Shown here: piece by piece, positions 51,701 to 60,102 of the stretch
Numbering within the stretch: the stretch's first letter is position 1
How the letters are laid out: the number at the start of each line of letters is the position of its first letter
From: Lewinellaceae bacterium
Lineage (GTDB): Bacteria > Bacteroidota > Bacteroidia > Chitinophagales > Saprospiraceae
NCBI GenBank assembly: GCA_020636005.1
Contig: JACJYR010000007.1
Coordinates: 78,839-142,838 of the forward strand
Length of the DNA: 64,000 nt
Direction: 5' to 3'
Made by a program: the position numbers and the translations under genes
Notes under the pieces: generated by a model
Seen by the model: the letters and a program-made list of their open reading frames with translations, nothing else
Databases searched by the model: none
Told to the model about the DNA's origin: nothing

Positions 51701-52323
51701 CATTGACCAATCACAGGAGCTTCGACATTGGTTGATTCCGAAAGCCCCAACGACCGCAGAATTTCTGTACCTGTTTCCCGCCAGAGCGGGGCACCAGAAT
51801 CCACAGAAACCCCGGCCCCGGCAAAAATGACGAGCTTGTTTTTTTCGCGGGCCTCTTGGATTTTTTTGATGGCTTGATACACTTGAACAGGCAAATCCAC
51901 CACATCAAGCGGATGCCGGAAAAGGTACCTGATTATCCATTTTTCGGATACCCTGAACCCAGTTTCACCTTCTGCAAGTTTTTGAATGGTTGCTGTACCA
52001 ACCCACAGAAGTTTGTTATCCTTTTTCGTCTTTTCGTAGAAATGTTTGGAAACGGATATTTTCACCAAAGCTTTGGAAGATTCCCTATCCTTGTCCGCCT
52101 TGTCAATGGCGATGCGCTCCCGCAGGAACAATTCATAAGCATCTTCTGAAATCTTGAAATATTCCCGGAGGGATTTGTCAAAATCCTCCCAACGGTGAAA
52201 ACCATTCAATGCCAAATCACGCCAAGTAAAAAAACGGGTTTCACCCGCTTCGTTTTTTAGCAGCAGATACTGGTCTTCTGATTTTACCGCGCAGGTAATG
52301 ATGGCGAATGTTTGGTGCGACAT
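48754..52323 (-). CDS. Large SIR2-domain protein, probable NADase defence effector
   Basis: 1,189 residues. Residues 1-155 are an unassigned domain. A SIR2_2 domain follows with FAGAGVSVDSGAPLW (167-181), TTNYDDLLEKAL (N253), VKMHGDWD (H296) and GFSFSDPNLKQIV (338-350): the NAD pocket and the catalytic Asn and His are present. The remaining ~800 residues are a long helical region without recognised repeats or Walker motifs. Size and layout resemble DSR1/DSR2-type defence proteins, in which SIR2 depletes NAD+ after phage sensing by the C-terminal part. It has its own apparent promoter region and is followed by the HEPN-like gene. Confidence 0.82.
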   Translation of the reverse strand: MSHQTFAIITCAVKSEDQYLLLKNEAGETRFFTWRDLALNGFHRWEDFDKSLREYFKISEDAYELFLRERIAIDKADKDRESSKALVKISVSKHFYEKTKKDNKLLWVGTATIQKLAEGETGFRVSEKWIIRYLFRHPLDVVDLPVQVYQAIKKIQEAREKNKLVIFAGAGVSVDSGAPLWRETGTEILRSLGLSESTNVEAPVIGQWLFNERGEKEYNEKLREILKYHEGLQPNPIHRQLLRLRPRHLITTNYDDLLEKALKELQKGAIGKSYTIIRRDEDLPYAVSDEYIVKMHGDWDVMNFVFKEDDYLNYSRNFPLIESFVKGIFSSHLVLFVGFSFSDPNLKQIVNWVKEILGKDFQPAYLFQTKEPKPHETDYFGKKGIRPVVFDDTISNYLEEMDDNHKVVGKSEAGRKTYDFLRMLEVLKYRNYDWPKRAKSQHILDQMHESLLNFDAFNCIPPHSFKRLFPFSPTSLHPGKMQLDAEHDLGYHLQTSNEEIISLMQNLEFKNNRILIKEGSGGEKEIEQVVDFENKLAYIFDKLRSSQIHCIQRKGDGNNHNRILYGTQFDEKLLFSQWLNCQYKPMLESIYSREWESSGHPAKPLRERLLDASMLARFHFFLEAYTLYSIIGTEALQRQDYPVFFICQYNKKYLGSRVLRIADWKKYPPDLVGQIRDEMDTIDLCGLLKTMQAETEVKDLLNEVLFKELLDRYTRAIKKAHKGVLYYYDFFQHPGNQSSGTNDAHDLVEKYMTLHWVFHSNGILFGWDEYKFVELTEMAFEGMVASVCSSERNRGRLEEVEVGVLNLACHFLDTKQMEKILCLYKPEILPVKSRIEKERIVALATDWFSSCFEEGIFSFEPRKNNLLLRYLNDKVYVCEVEQLSNNFFLLFSYFDFEELAGSGKLNQLIDTLLKALIANFDGRSGHLWEVKYFVSFLKRNIKFFNHAQIEWAIKVITQTQGWKHGFGSTLARILKKEEIDFQLTDKPTMTDFFAQSRNEKREVEEFVHLYPFLSEELQKVLGEIVRELPNGSDTESLMLWMLARHNGMFSEAKELSKTQLEVFQKYFDAIEKIKIEKDGTRTNWRDNFAVNGPYWLAMLNYKSNVGLGNKTVQILLKLKSLPASLRWMLDPKGFDCKDFNCYWVFFYDGAEVLSKIGAMKIAAINKAFEIELKKEFSAKLAEVYHKYFV

Positions 52324-52417
52324 GAATGGGCAATGATTTTAAAAATGGCCTGCTCTCAAATGCTTGTGGGTTTTGCAAAAATATAAAAGCGGTACTTCCA
52401 CGCCTCAACAAAAAAAC

Positions 52418-55060
52418 TTACACCTCCGCCCTAACCCGCACCTGCTGCTCAATACCCACCCTAATCTGCTCATAAACCTCAATTTGAGAGCTTGCCGGAA
52501 CAGCAAAAGTTACGGCCAAAGCATACCGTATTTTCTCTGACTTAGGGAGAGCAGGGGCATCCTCTTTGCAGTTCACTTTCACCCTCAAAGATGCACCTTC
52601 CACAAAGGCGTCCGCTCCCCTACCCTTTAGCACATGGTGTTGTACCGTACCGTTCCCAGTGGTTTTTAAATCAAAAATATCTTGGGAAAGTCTTAGTTCT
52701 GTCTGGCCGTTCTTGGCCATGTTTTCCAAAAATAGGTGTGCCTTTCTGTATTTGGAAGATTGAAAATGCAGGGGCGATATCCAGGCCAGGGTCAGGACTA
52801 TATTCTTTTCGACGTCCACTCCGTTCAGCACTTCAGGAAGTGGGATAAAAAACTCATGGGCTTCTTCTTTTGCCAATTCGCCATGGCCGAGTATCGTCAC
52901 CCGTTTGGAGGTGGAGAACAATGAAATGGTTTCGTGGACTTTCCCGTATCCCAAAAATGGGTGGGTGTGCCTTTTCACTTGATTGGCCTTTACTTTCCCA
53001 GTCAAAACATCTCTATAAATGCTGTCAGCTCCCGACCAATGTGCCCCATGCACCAACAACGACTTAATCATGGCTGGAAAATATTCTTCTGGAATGGGAC
53101 TATCGGGATTTTCAGCGTTCAGTTCTTCCAACATTTGGTGGAGGAACACTGCCTGCCGGGTGGCAAGTGCTGTTGCATTGCTTGTTCCAATGGAGTATCC
53201 TTCAGCGTCGGTTGCCCCATTCCGGCCCGGCATGGCACTTTTGATCCCAGGTGGGTGGAGCAGGATGGAATCAGGGTAATAAATGTTTATTTCACGGCCC
53301 AAAGGGGTCTCCCTTCCCATTACCCTGCCGCCGGGCAAAAGAATTTCCGGCTTCACGGAACGGTCAAAACCGAAGCCCACTCTTGAATAAGGGGCGGGCA
53401 GGGCTTCATTTTCAGAAATCAACTTGATGTTGGAAAATTCTTGGGGTGTTTCGCAGCCATCGGTATTTGTTGCGCCGACTGTCAGTGCATTGATGGATTC
53501 GCTGGGACTGAGAATGCGGCGTTCATTGCGTTCAATTACAAATTGGCGTTGGATTTCCAATTCCCTCTCGCTCACGGTCAAAGGTTTGCCCTGGGCATTC
53601 AAGGAAGGGATTGTCAACCTTGAAACGTGGTTTCCAGAACTGACGATAAAAAGGATATTGTATTTGAAAGACAGCCAATCCAATACTTTTGCCCAGATGC
53701 CTATGTTGAAAAGATATGGACGGTCGGGGTCGCCGATGGCCAGGTTGATGACCTTGATATTTGGTGCTGACGGAGCTTCCCCGGTATCGGGGTCGCCTTC
53801 TTTCATCCGCTTAACGGCACGGATGAGCAAGTCTGCAAACAATCTTGTTTCGGGCAGTTTTTCTGACCATCGCCCACCTTCTTGCTTAAGCCGCAAAATT
53901 GGCCGGACATAAAGCCGGGAGATGATGGCACTTCCTTCGATGTTGTGGTCGCCATGTACAATTAGGGAAGCCATACTTGTGCCATGCAAGCGGTATTCAG
54001 CAAGGTAATTTTCCTCCAAACCGTCCGGGTCATCAATGGTCAGGCGTCCTTCAAGGCGGACATGGTTGGCTATCGGTAGGCCATCGAACAAAGCAGCTAT
54101 TGGTTCGCCCAACTCAGCCGGGGGCTGAACTTCACTTCCCGTTCCAGCGGGAGGCAAGTCTTCTTCCGGGGGCAATTTGGCAACAAGTTGCCCAACCGGG
54201 CGGAAGGCCAATGCCGCCGAAGATTTCAAAAAACTGACATGGGTGTTTTCGCTCAAATCCGTGAAACGGGCCGCAGGTGCCTGGGCAATCAGCCCATGAT
54301 AGTGCAATTCGGCAATAGTTAGCTCAGAACCTTGCACTATCGAACCGCCCGCTTCCTGTATGGCCTGCCTGAAAGCATTGAATGCGTTTTGATTGAAAAG
54401 ACCATCTTCATCTTTGTACACCAGTTCAACTTCAAAGTTGACCAGTTCGTCGGGAGCAGTATATTGTTGGAGATACTCCCTGATGCCAGGTTCAAGAAAA
54501 CGGTCTTTGACGCTGTATGGCCGGATGTCGGCGAGCACTTCGAACAGCGTTTTGTATTTCCCTTTAAAATGAGGTAGTTTATTTCCAGCCAGATGGGTTT
54601 GCCAAAGACTTCGAAGCTCGGCAAGGGCGGCTTGGTTGGCGAGGGAAAGGAACACCCGTTTCGGAATTGGTTGGGTTACCAGTTCACTCTCAGCATTGTA
54701 AAATTCAAACTCGTCGTCCAGTTCCAGCTCCCCATCGTATTCCCCCAAGAATTCCATGCCCTCCGTTTTTCGGATAGCAGAGAAAAAATCGTCCATCGTG
54801 CCGGCAATTTCCATCACCAGCACCATCTCCGGTATCTGACCTATCATACCGTCAGCGAGCGCAGCTTCCTTTCGTTGCCATGCTTGTTCAAGCGCCGTCA
54901 AACGTTGTTCGATTCGGACTGCTTGCTGTTGTCCATTGGTGGAATAACCACCACCGCCCCTACCTGATAGCGTACCACGGGTGGAAGTAGTTGGTTTTGG
55001 AAACAATAAATGAGGGAGATTTGCCATGCTGTTTTGAACGGATTTTTTGGGAACGGTCAA
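52418..55060 (-). CDS. S8 (subtilase) family peptidase
   Basis: 880 residues, no signal peptide, so cytoplasmic. The N-terminal ~330 residues form a separate domain with a Gly-rich start (GTLSGRGGGGYSTNG). The subtilase triad is recognisable: Asp in IAALFDGLPIANH, His in YRLHGTSMASLIVHGDH, and Ser in YSIGTSNATALATRQAVF, with the oxyanion Asn region IVSSGNHVSRL. A C-terminal domain of ~250 residues follows. It lies 19 bases after the AAA ATPase gene, an AAA-plus-subtilase pairing that recurs in defence islands, where the ATPase probably regulates or feeds the protease. No named system is claimed. Confidence 0.85.
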   Translation of the reverse strand: MTVPKKSVQNSMANLPHLLFPKPTTSTRGTLSGRGGGGYSTNGQQQAVRIEQRLTALEQAWQRKEAALADGMIGQIPEMVLVMEIAGTMDDFFSAIRKTEGMEFLGEYDGELELDDEFEFYNAESELVTQPIPKRVFLSLANQAALAELRSLWQTHLAGNKLPHFKGKYKTLFEVLADIRPYSVKDRFLEPGIREYLQQYTAPDELVNFEVELVYKDEDGLFNQNAFNAFRQAIQEAGGSIVQGSELTIAELHYHGLIAQAPAARFTDLSENTHVSFLKSSAALAFRPVGQLVAKLPPEEDLPPAGTGSEVQPPAELGEPIAALFDGLPIANHVRLEGRLTIDDPDGLEENYLAEYRLHGTSMASLIVHGDHNIEGSAIISRLYVRPILRLKQEGGRWSEKLPETRLFADLLIRAVKRMKEGDPDTGEAPSAPNIKVINLAIGDPDRPYLFNIGIWAKVLDWLSFKYNILFIVSSGNHVSRLTIPSLNAQGKPLTVSERELEIQRQFVIERNERRILSPSESINALTVGATNTDGCETPQEFSNIKLISENEALPAPYSRVGFGFDRSVKPEILLPGGRVMGRETPLGREINIYYPDSILLHPPGIKSAMPGRNGATDAEGYSIGTSNATALATRQAVFLHQMLEELNAENPDSPIPEEYFPAMIKSLLVHGAHWSGADSIYRDVLTGKVKANQVKRHTHPFLGYGKVHETISLFSTSKRVTILGHGELAKEEAHEFFIPLPEVLNGVDVEKNIVLTLAWISPLHFQSSKYRKAHLFLENMAKNGQTELRLSQDIFDLKTTGNGTVQHHVLKGRGADAFVEGASLRVKVNCKEDAPALPKSEKIRYALAVTFAVPASSQIEVYEQIRVGIEQQVRVRAEV

Positions 55061-55079
55061 AAATGATGATCCGTTGCCG

Positions 55080-56042
55080 CTATTTGACAGACTTCAACTG
55101 GCTTTGGGCAATGGCCTTTAGATTGCCCTCAGGAAGGGAAAGAACGTATTTCCTTTGAATGTCCAGTAAAAAGTCAATTATCTCGGAATAACTGCGCCCT
55201 GTGAGCTTCTTTGCAAACTGGACGGGGGCAATGCCAAATTTTTTGGGAAAGCGTTTTTCAAAATCCTGTACTACCTGCTGAATGGCCTTTTCAGAAGGTT
55301 TGCCCAACTCAATCTTGATTTGAAAACGACGCCAAACCGCTTTGTCGAGCAGTTCGGGGTGGTTGGTCGCTGCAATGACCACCACATAACTGGGCAGTTC
55401 GTCCATTTGCAGCAAAAGGGAATTGACGAGCCGTTTGATTTCGCCTGTCTCATGCGTGTCGCCCCTTTCTTTACCTATGGCATCAAATTCATCGAAGAAA
55501 AGGACACAATGTTCCTGTGATACAAATTCCAACAACTTGGAAAGGCGGGAAGCAGTTTCGCCTAAATAACTGGTGATGATGCCATCATAACGAACCCTGT
55601 AAAACGGGATCATCAGTTCATTGGCAATGGCTTCGGCCAAGGAGGTCTTTCCATTGCCGGGTACTCCTGTAAGTAGAATTCGGTGGCGGGGTTCAAGTCC
55701 ATGCGAGCGCAAGAAGTCGCTCCTGAATTGTTCTTGAACAAATTCACTCACTGCTGTTGATATTTCCTGTTCTAAGTACAGGTCTTTTAGCGCAAATTTT
55801 GGGTTGCTCTTGTGAAGGAGTTTCTCGACCTGAAGATTCTTTGAGCCATTAACTGAACCATTGCCATTGATGTAAGGCTTGGGTTGGTTATCAATGATGA
55901 CATCTTCCAACTTAGAGGCAAGTTGATGGTGATGCTTGCCTTTCTCTTCGGCAATAATGGCCTGGACAGTCTTTTTGAAAAGATGCCTGTCGCCGGAAGA
56001 ACCGGACTGGACGAGTTTTATGAGTAGGTCTGACCGTGCCAT
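55080..56042 (-). CDS. AAA-family ATPase paired with the subtilase
   Basis: 320 residues from MARSDLLIKLVQSGSSGD, a start shared by relatives; the open frame extends further, but the extra part overlaps the preceding gene. The N-terminal helical domain includes FKKTVQAIIAEEKGKHHHQL. The AAA core has Walker A LTGVPGNGKTSLAE, Walker B VLFFDEFDAIGKERGD, sensor-1 VVVIAATNHPELLD and the arginine-finger region DKAVWRRFQ. This ATPase type accompanies S8 peptidases in bacterial islands. It probably remodels or unfolds a substrate for the downstream protease. Confidence 0.85.
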   Translation of the reverse strand: MARSDLLIKLVQSGSSGDRHLFKKTVQAIIAEEKGKHHHQLASKLEDVIIDNQPKPYINGNGSVNGSKNLQVEKLLHKSNPKFALKDLYLEQEISTAVSEFVQEQFRSDFLRSHGLEPRHRILLTGVPGNGKTSLAEAIANELMIPFYRVRYDGIITSYLGETASRLSKLLEFVSQEHCVLFFDEFDAIGKERGDTHETGEIKRLVNSLLLQMDELPSYVVVIAATNHPELLDKAVWRRFQIKIELGKPSEKAIQQVVQDFEKRFPKKFGIAPVQFAKKLTGRSYSEIIDFLLDIQRKYVLSLPEGNLKAIAQSQLKSVK

Positions 56043-56239
56043 TGATTCATCGTTGAATTGCTCACAAAGGTATGTGATAAACCCCGTAAAATGAACGAAT
56101 TTGTTTGATTCCAGTTCCTTCAACGAGTAAAATAGGCTGTATTCATTATCCCCCACTCCATCTCCTTTCATTGCACTATCAATTCCCTTTCCAACATCGC
56201 CTTCTGGTTCGGCAAGAACTACTGATGGGAAACTCTCAC

Positions 56240-56584
56240 CTACGCCCACACCACCCTCCCCTCCTTCAAAAAGAAATGCGCCCTGCACCCCTTCGTCCGG
56301 TGGATGGAAGGAGCAGCAGAAAAGGACTTCCCTTTGTGCAGTTCCACTCGCCAAAGCGGTCTTGCTATGGGAAGCAGGTTCAGGTAGATGACCTCCCGGC
56401 AGCCGCAGGGACAGCGGAACGCCAGGCAACATTTGTGACCCTCTGCACCCACCCAATAGGCGACCCGGCTACGGATGCGGCTTTCCTCCGGCATCTCTTC
56501 CACGCTTTTCAGGGTGTAGCGTCGGAAGTGACGGAAGAACCACGAGTGGATGCTCCCGGCAAGTTGTTTCCATAACCTAATCAT
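56240..56584 (-). CDS. DUF6527 family protein
   Basis: 114 residues. FRCPCGCREVIYLNLLP is the hallmark zinc-binding CxCxC cluster of DUF6527, followed by PSIHRTKGCRAHFFLKEGRV near the C-terminus, another conserved family block with a cysteine and histidine. DUF6527 proteins are encoded with bacterial E1/E2/ubiquitin-like operons; biochemical role unknown. Its start overlaps the stop of the E1-JAMM gene by four bases (ATGA), so the two are coupled. Confidence 0.8.
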   Translation of the reverse strand: MIRLWKQLAGSIHSWFFRHFRRYTLKSVEEMPEESRIRSRVAYWVGAEGHKCCLAFRCPCGCREVIYLNLLPIARPLWRVELHKGKSFSAAPSIHRTKGCRAHFFLKEGRVVWA

Positions 56585-58002
56585 GCAGGTTGCAGGGTTT
56601 TGATGGAGCTGAACTCTGGCATGTCGAGGAACGGCTCCATGTCGCCTCGACCGATGTAGCCCATGAGCCGCTTGTCCTCCGACTGGTCGGATTCGTGCTG
56701 GCAGGTGCCGTCCACGAGTTCCCAGCGCTGTATTTCGTAGCCCCGGTTGGCCGGGTGCTTGGAGAGGGAATAGCGGTAGTGGTGCAGCCTTGCCAGCATT
56801 TCCTGTACGCCCGCGGCGGCTATTTGCATGTTCACGCTGATGACGGCAGGGCTTTCTACCCTGACTTTTTCGATATAACCCCCTTTCTGACGGCGGTCGT
56901 ACTCACCGGGATTTGCCCGCTGGAGGCTTGCAGCACTAAGCGCCTCTACCGAATAGACGCCCCTCGCCATGAGCGACTGACCGGGTTTCAGGTATTGGGC
57001 AGTGGTGCAGATTTTCTCCACGCCGCCTGCCCCATCGGCGATGAGCTTCACGCCGAGGTCTATGTACGGGATGCCGTAGAAGGTGGCAAGGCGGTTGAGC
57101 AGGTGCCTGCCGTCCACGGAGTCCATGCAGCCGAAGATGAAATCGCAGGTGGCGATGTCATGGAGCAACTGCGGGTCGTCGTAGAGGTTGACCGGGCAGG
57201 AATGCACCTTGACCCCTAATCCCATGCGTTCCACGGCTGCCTTCAGCACGTCGGTCTTGAAACGACGTTGGCGGGCATCCTCCATCGTGGCATTGACGAT
57301 GCGGTTGAGGTTTTTCTCCTCCACCCTGTCGGGGTCAATGAGGTATAACTCCCCTACCCCATACCTTGCCAGTTGCTCTACGAGCGGGCTGCCCGTGCCG
57401 GAACAGCCAACGACCGCAACCCGCAGCTTGCGGAGCAGCCGATAGGTGCCCTCGCCGAAAGCCTGCACCGTTCGGATGGCGTATTCCGGCACATCGTCCC
57501 GGACTTCTTCCCTGTCCAAAAGGTGGACGTCGTCGCTCACCAGCCTGACCCGGTCAATGGGCGTGAATGAAAGGTCAGGCTCGATGAACCTGCCGAACAA
57601 CTTTCCATCGGGCAGTATGATGAGGCTGGCATGGGGAAGGTCATCGTTGAGCCAGCCATAGACGGAATCGAAGAGTTCGAGGTCGGAGCGGTCGTCAGTA
57701 CGGGAGAAGAAGGCGCCGCCACCGGGGTGGCAGTGGATTTTCGCAATGGACATCCTGGACCGTGCCGCCCGGATGAGCAGCGGACGGATGATTTCCGTTG
57801 ACCAGTGCAGGAAATCGCCGCTGCGGTGGTGGCACTGGCCGTAAGGGATGGGCAGGATTTCATGCACGACCAGCCCACGCTGATTGCCGTTCATGTTCCT
57901 GCCACAGAGGGCAACAGCGACGGCTTCCTTGCCATCGCCGGGGAAAAGATGCTCTTTCAGTGGTTCATAGTGGCTTCCGCCAATGTTGAAGAACGTTTTC
58001 AT
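56581..58002 (-). CDS. JAMM peptidase fused to a ThiF/E1-like adenylyltransferase
   Basis: 473 residues with two domains. Residues ~25-140 carry a complete JAMM zinc protease set: E48 in VVHEIL, H90-x-H92, S100 and D103 in IHCHPGGGAFFSRTD (HxH-x7-S-x2-D). Residues ~180-400 are a ThiF/E1 Rossmann domain: VVGCSGTGSPLVEQL with the GxGxxG loop, LIDPDRVEEKNLNR, and the CMDSVDGRHLLN metal/nucleotide region. The E1 should adenylate the C-terminus of a ubiquitin-like protein, and the JAMM should remove or process it. It lies between the Ubl-E2 gene (10-base gap) and DUF6527 (4-base overlap). Such systems occur in anti-phage islands. Confidence 0.9.
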   Translation of the reverse strand: MKTFFNIGGSHYEPLKEHLFPGDGKEAVAVALCGRNMNGNQRGLVVHEILPIPYGQCHHRSGDFLHWSTEIIRPLLIRAARSRMSIAKIHCHPGGGAFFSRTDDRSDLELFDSVYGWLNDDLPHASLIILPDGKLFGRFIEPDLSFTPIDRVRLVSDDVHLLDREEVRDDVPEYAIRTVQAFGEGTYRLLRKLRVAVVGCSGTGSPLVEQLARYGVGELYLIDPDRVEEKNLNRIVNATMEDARQRRFKTDVLKAAVERMGLGVKVHSCPVNLYDDPQLLHDIATCDFIFGCMDSVDGRHLLNRLATFYGIPYIDLGVKLIADGAGGVEKICTTAQYLKPGQSLMARGVYSVEALSAASLQRANPGEYDRRQKGGYIEKVRVESPAVISVNMQIAAAGVQEMLARLHHYRYSLSKHPANRGYEIQRWELVDGTCQHESDQSEDKRLMGYIGRGDMEPFLDMPEFSSIKTLQPA

Positions 58003-58012
58003 AGCTTATTTT

Positions 58013-58717
58013 TTAATGGTTGATGAATTCACGTTCCGGCCAATGGCTCACGAGGCTCATGTGGGTGGAGATGTCGTCCACATCGGGCCGCCAAGGGTTT
58101 TGCCCCGTGCGGTGGCGTGACCATCGTTGGTAGTTTTTGCCCTCAATGGATTGTGAGGATAGTGCGTTGATGCCCCTGCCGTCCGTCCGGGCGAGCGGAG
58201 GGTGGAAGTATGCCATGTCAAGCGGGGCAGTGGGATAACCGGGCGGTATCATCAGGGCAACGTCCACTTTGCCGGTGTTGTAGCCCGGCGGAACGGGGAA
58301 GTCCCGCACGATGAGCCACTGGTTGCTGCCCTCCCGAACGGTTTCAAAGTTGAACCCGGATGCGGCAAGGTATTCCCTGTCAGCTTCGGGCATCAGGAAG
58401 TCGGTGCGCTGCGGTCGTCCCTCGGTCTGGTCAAGCGGGATGGTGACAAAGCGTTCCACACCACAGATGGCCAAGTCCACTTTTTCGTCCAGTTCCACTT
58501 TTTCGACCCTGCCAAAGCGGAACATTTGGTTAAGTTGGAAACGTTCGGGCGGCGTTTTGCCTGCAAGCGCCAAAAGTTCCCTGCCCGTCAAACACTCCTT
58601 GTCAGTGACATAGTGTTTGCGGTCAATGTGAAAAGCGTACCGGCGTCCACGGGGGATTTCTTTGCCGGATTTGTTGTACTCGGCGATGTCTATGACATCT
58701 TTTTCTAAAACATTCAT
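58013..58717 (-). CDS. Ubiquitin-like (multiubiquitin) domain fused to prokaryotic E2-like domain
   Basis: 234 residues. Residues ~22-95 form a beta-grasp ubiquitin-like domain of the multiubiquitin type (RRYAFHIDRKHYVTDKECLT, GRELLALAGKTP, VDLAICGVERFVTIP). Residues ~100-234 are an E2/UBC-like domain (WLIVRDFPVPPGYNTGKVDV, LMIPPGYPTAPLDMAYFHPP, YQRWSRHR, WRPDVDDISTHMSLV). The only cysteines are C42 and C85, both in the Ubl half; the E2-like domain has none, so it cannot form a classical thioester at a cysteine. It is the first gene of the Ubl-E2 / JAMM-E1 / DUF6527 operon. Confidence 0.85.
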   Translation of the reverse strand: MNVLEKDVIDIAEYNKSGKEIPRGRRYAFHIDRKHYVTDKECLTGRELLALAGKTPPERFQLNQMFRFGRVEKVELDEKVDLAICGVERFVTIPLDQTEGRPQRTDFLMPEADREYLAASGFNFETVREGSNQWLIVRDFPVPPGYNTGKVDVALMIPPGYPTAPLDMAYFHPPLARTDGRGINALSSQSIEGKNYQRWSRHRTGQNPWRPDVDDISTHMSLVSHWPEREFINH

Positions 58718-58873
58718 GATTGAAAAAAATTTAAAATAAAATGATACCCCCGCTCTTACCCGGAGGGTGTAGGTTTATCTTTGTTGATAGGTTCGTCCTA
58801 TTGTGAACCTCTCTAAACCGAAGTATTTCAGCCCATTGTGCTTTTGTCATTGTCCTGTCAAAGTGGAACTTTA

Positions 58874-58907
58874 TTTGTAGATAAAACATTTTTTTATCTT
58901 AATTTTG
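58874..58907 (+). promoter_or_regulatory. Bacteroidota-type promoter for the XRE-ImmA gene
   Basis: TAATTTTG (58900-58907) is a perfect match to the -7 consensus TAnnTTTG, with a TTTG -33 element at 58874-58877, 22 bases upstream. The start codon of the XRE-ImmA gene lies about 150 bases downstream. The rest of 58718-59058 shows no gene. Confidence 0.5.
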
Positions 58908-59058
58908 TAAACAAACTAAGTAAATTCCGTTTTAGTTCTTCATCCCATGATTTTTTTTGCCCCCCATAAGCTCGCCCGTGAACCACTTAGCCCAAACACT
59001 TCACAAAGGGCATCCCGAAGACTGCTTTAAGCATCACCACGAAAAAGACCGTAGCACC

Positions 59059-60102
59059 ATGCAAAACTTCCCAGCCCGGCTCAAGTCCGCCCGCCTGATG
59101 AATGGAATGTCCATTCAGGACTTGGTCAACCGACTCGACAATAGCATATCGAAACAGGCCATCAGCCGCTACGAAAATGGCATCATGCAGCCGTCAGGCG
59201 AGAACCTTTCCTTGCTCTGCAAGGCATTGAAGGTAAAGCCCGATTATTTTGAAAGGGAAAGTAGCGTCGAACTGAAGGAGCTTTCTTACCGGAAGCTCAA
59301 ACGGCTGTCCGCCAAGGAACAGGAGCGGGTCAGGGAAGTGGCCATTGACCACCTCGAACGCTACCTCGAACTGGAAAACCTGATGGGAGAAAGTTCCCCG
59401 CCGAAGATTTCTTTGGAACAATATGAAGTGAAGACTTTTGAAGATGTGGAAAGAGCAGCCGAGGATTTCAGGGCAAAGATGGGCTTTGGCGATGACCCAT
59501 TGCTCAACTTGGTGGAACGACTGGAGGAGGAAGGAATAAAGGTGGTCGAAATCAAAGCCGACCCCGATTTTTCAGGGTTCGCCACGGTGATGAACGGGGA
59601 GTTCCCGGTCGTCGTGCTCAATGTCCACCCGGACATCCCCCTTGACCGAAAGCGTTTTACCCTTGCCCATGAACTGGGCCACCTGCTGCTCAAACCCATC
59701 GGGCTGGACGAGGAAAAAGCCTGCAACCGCTTTTCGGGCGCTATGCTGATCCCGCAGAACAGGATGCGGGAGGAATTGCTGGAAAAGCGCCACAATATCC
59801 ATGTCAAGGAATTGATGTTGCTCAAACAACAGTACGGCATGTCCATGCAGGCCATCTTATACCGGGCCAAGGATTTGGGCATCATCACCGATTACCTGTT
59901 CACCCAACAAATGCGGTTTTTCAGCCAGATGGGTATGCGGAAGCAGGAACCGGGCGTTATCCCCGGCGAGGAACATTCGCATCGTTTTCTGCAACTGTTG
60001 CTGCGGGGCATAGCCGAAGAAATCATTTCCACCTCCAAGGCGGCTGCACTCTACAACATGAAGTTGGCAGATTTTATGGACGAACTCACCAAACTGAACT
60101 GA
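59059..60102 (+). CDS. XRE-type HTH / ImmA-IrrE metallopeptidase protein
   Basis: 347 residues from MQNFPARLKSARLMNGMSIQ, chosen because the XRE helix-turn-helix starts here (DLVNRLDNSISKQAISRYEN); an ATG 102 bases upstream is in frame. The C-terminal half is an ImmA/IrrE (DUF955) domain with FTLAHELGHLLLKP (H204, E205, H208) and later helices with HNIHVKELMLLKQQYGMS. Such fusions act as repressors that cleave themselves or a partner, and often serve as antitoxins. The next gene, a PIN-domain protein, overlaps its stop by one base. Confidence 0.85.
   Translation: MQNFPARLKSARLMNGMSIQDLVNRLDNSISKQAISRYENGIMQPSGENLSLLCKALKVKPDYFERESSVELKELSYRKLKRLSAKEQERVREVAIDHLERYLELENLMGESSPPKISLEQYEVKTFEDVERAAEDFRAKMGFGDDPLLNLVERLEEEGIKVVEIKADPDFSGFATVMNGEFPVVVLNVHPDIPLDRKRFTLAHELGHLLLKPIGLDEEKACNRFSGAMLIPQNRMREELLEKRHNIHVKELMLLKQQYGMSMQAILYRAKDLGIITDYLFTQQMRFFSQMGMRKQEPGVIPGEEHSHRFLQLLLRGIAEEIISTSKAAALYNMKLADFMDELTKLN

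Noticed and set aside
56043..56239. N-terminal extension of the AAA ATPase (start near 56171 or 56456)
   Set aside because: The longer versions run into the DUF6527 gene and read as low-complexity sequence; relatives start MARSDLL.
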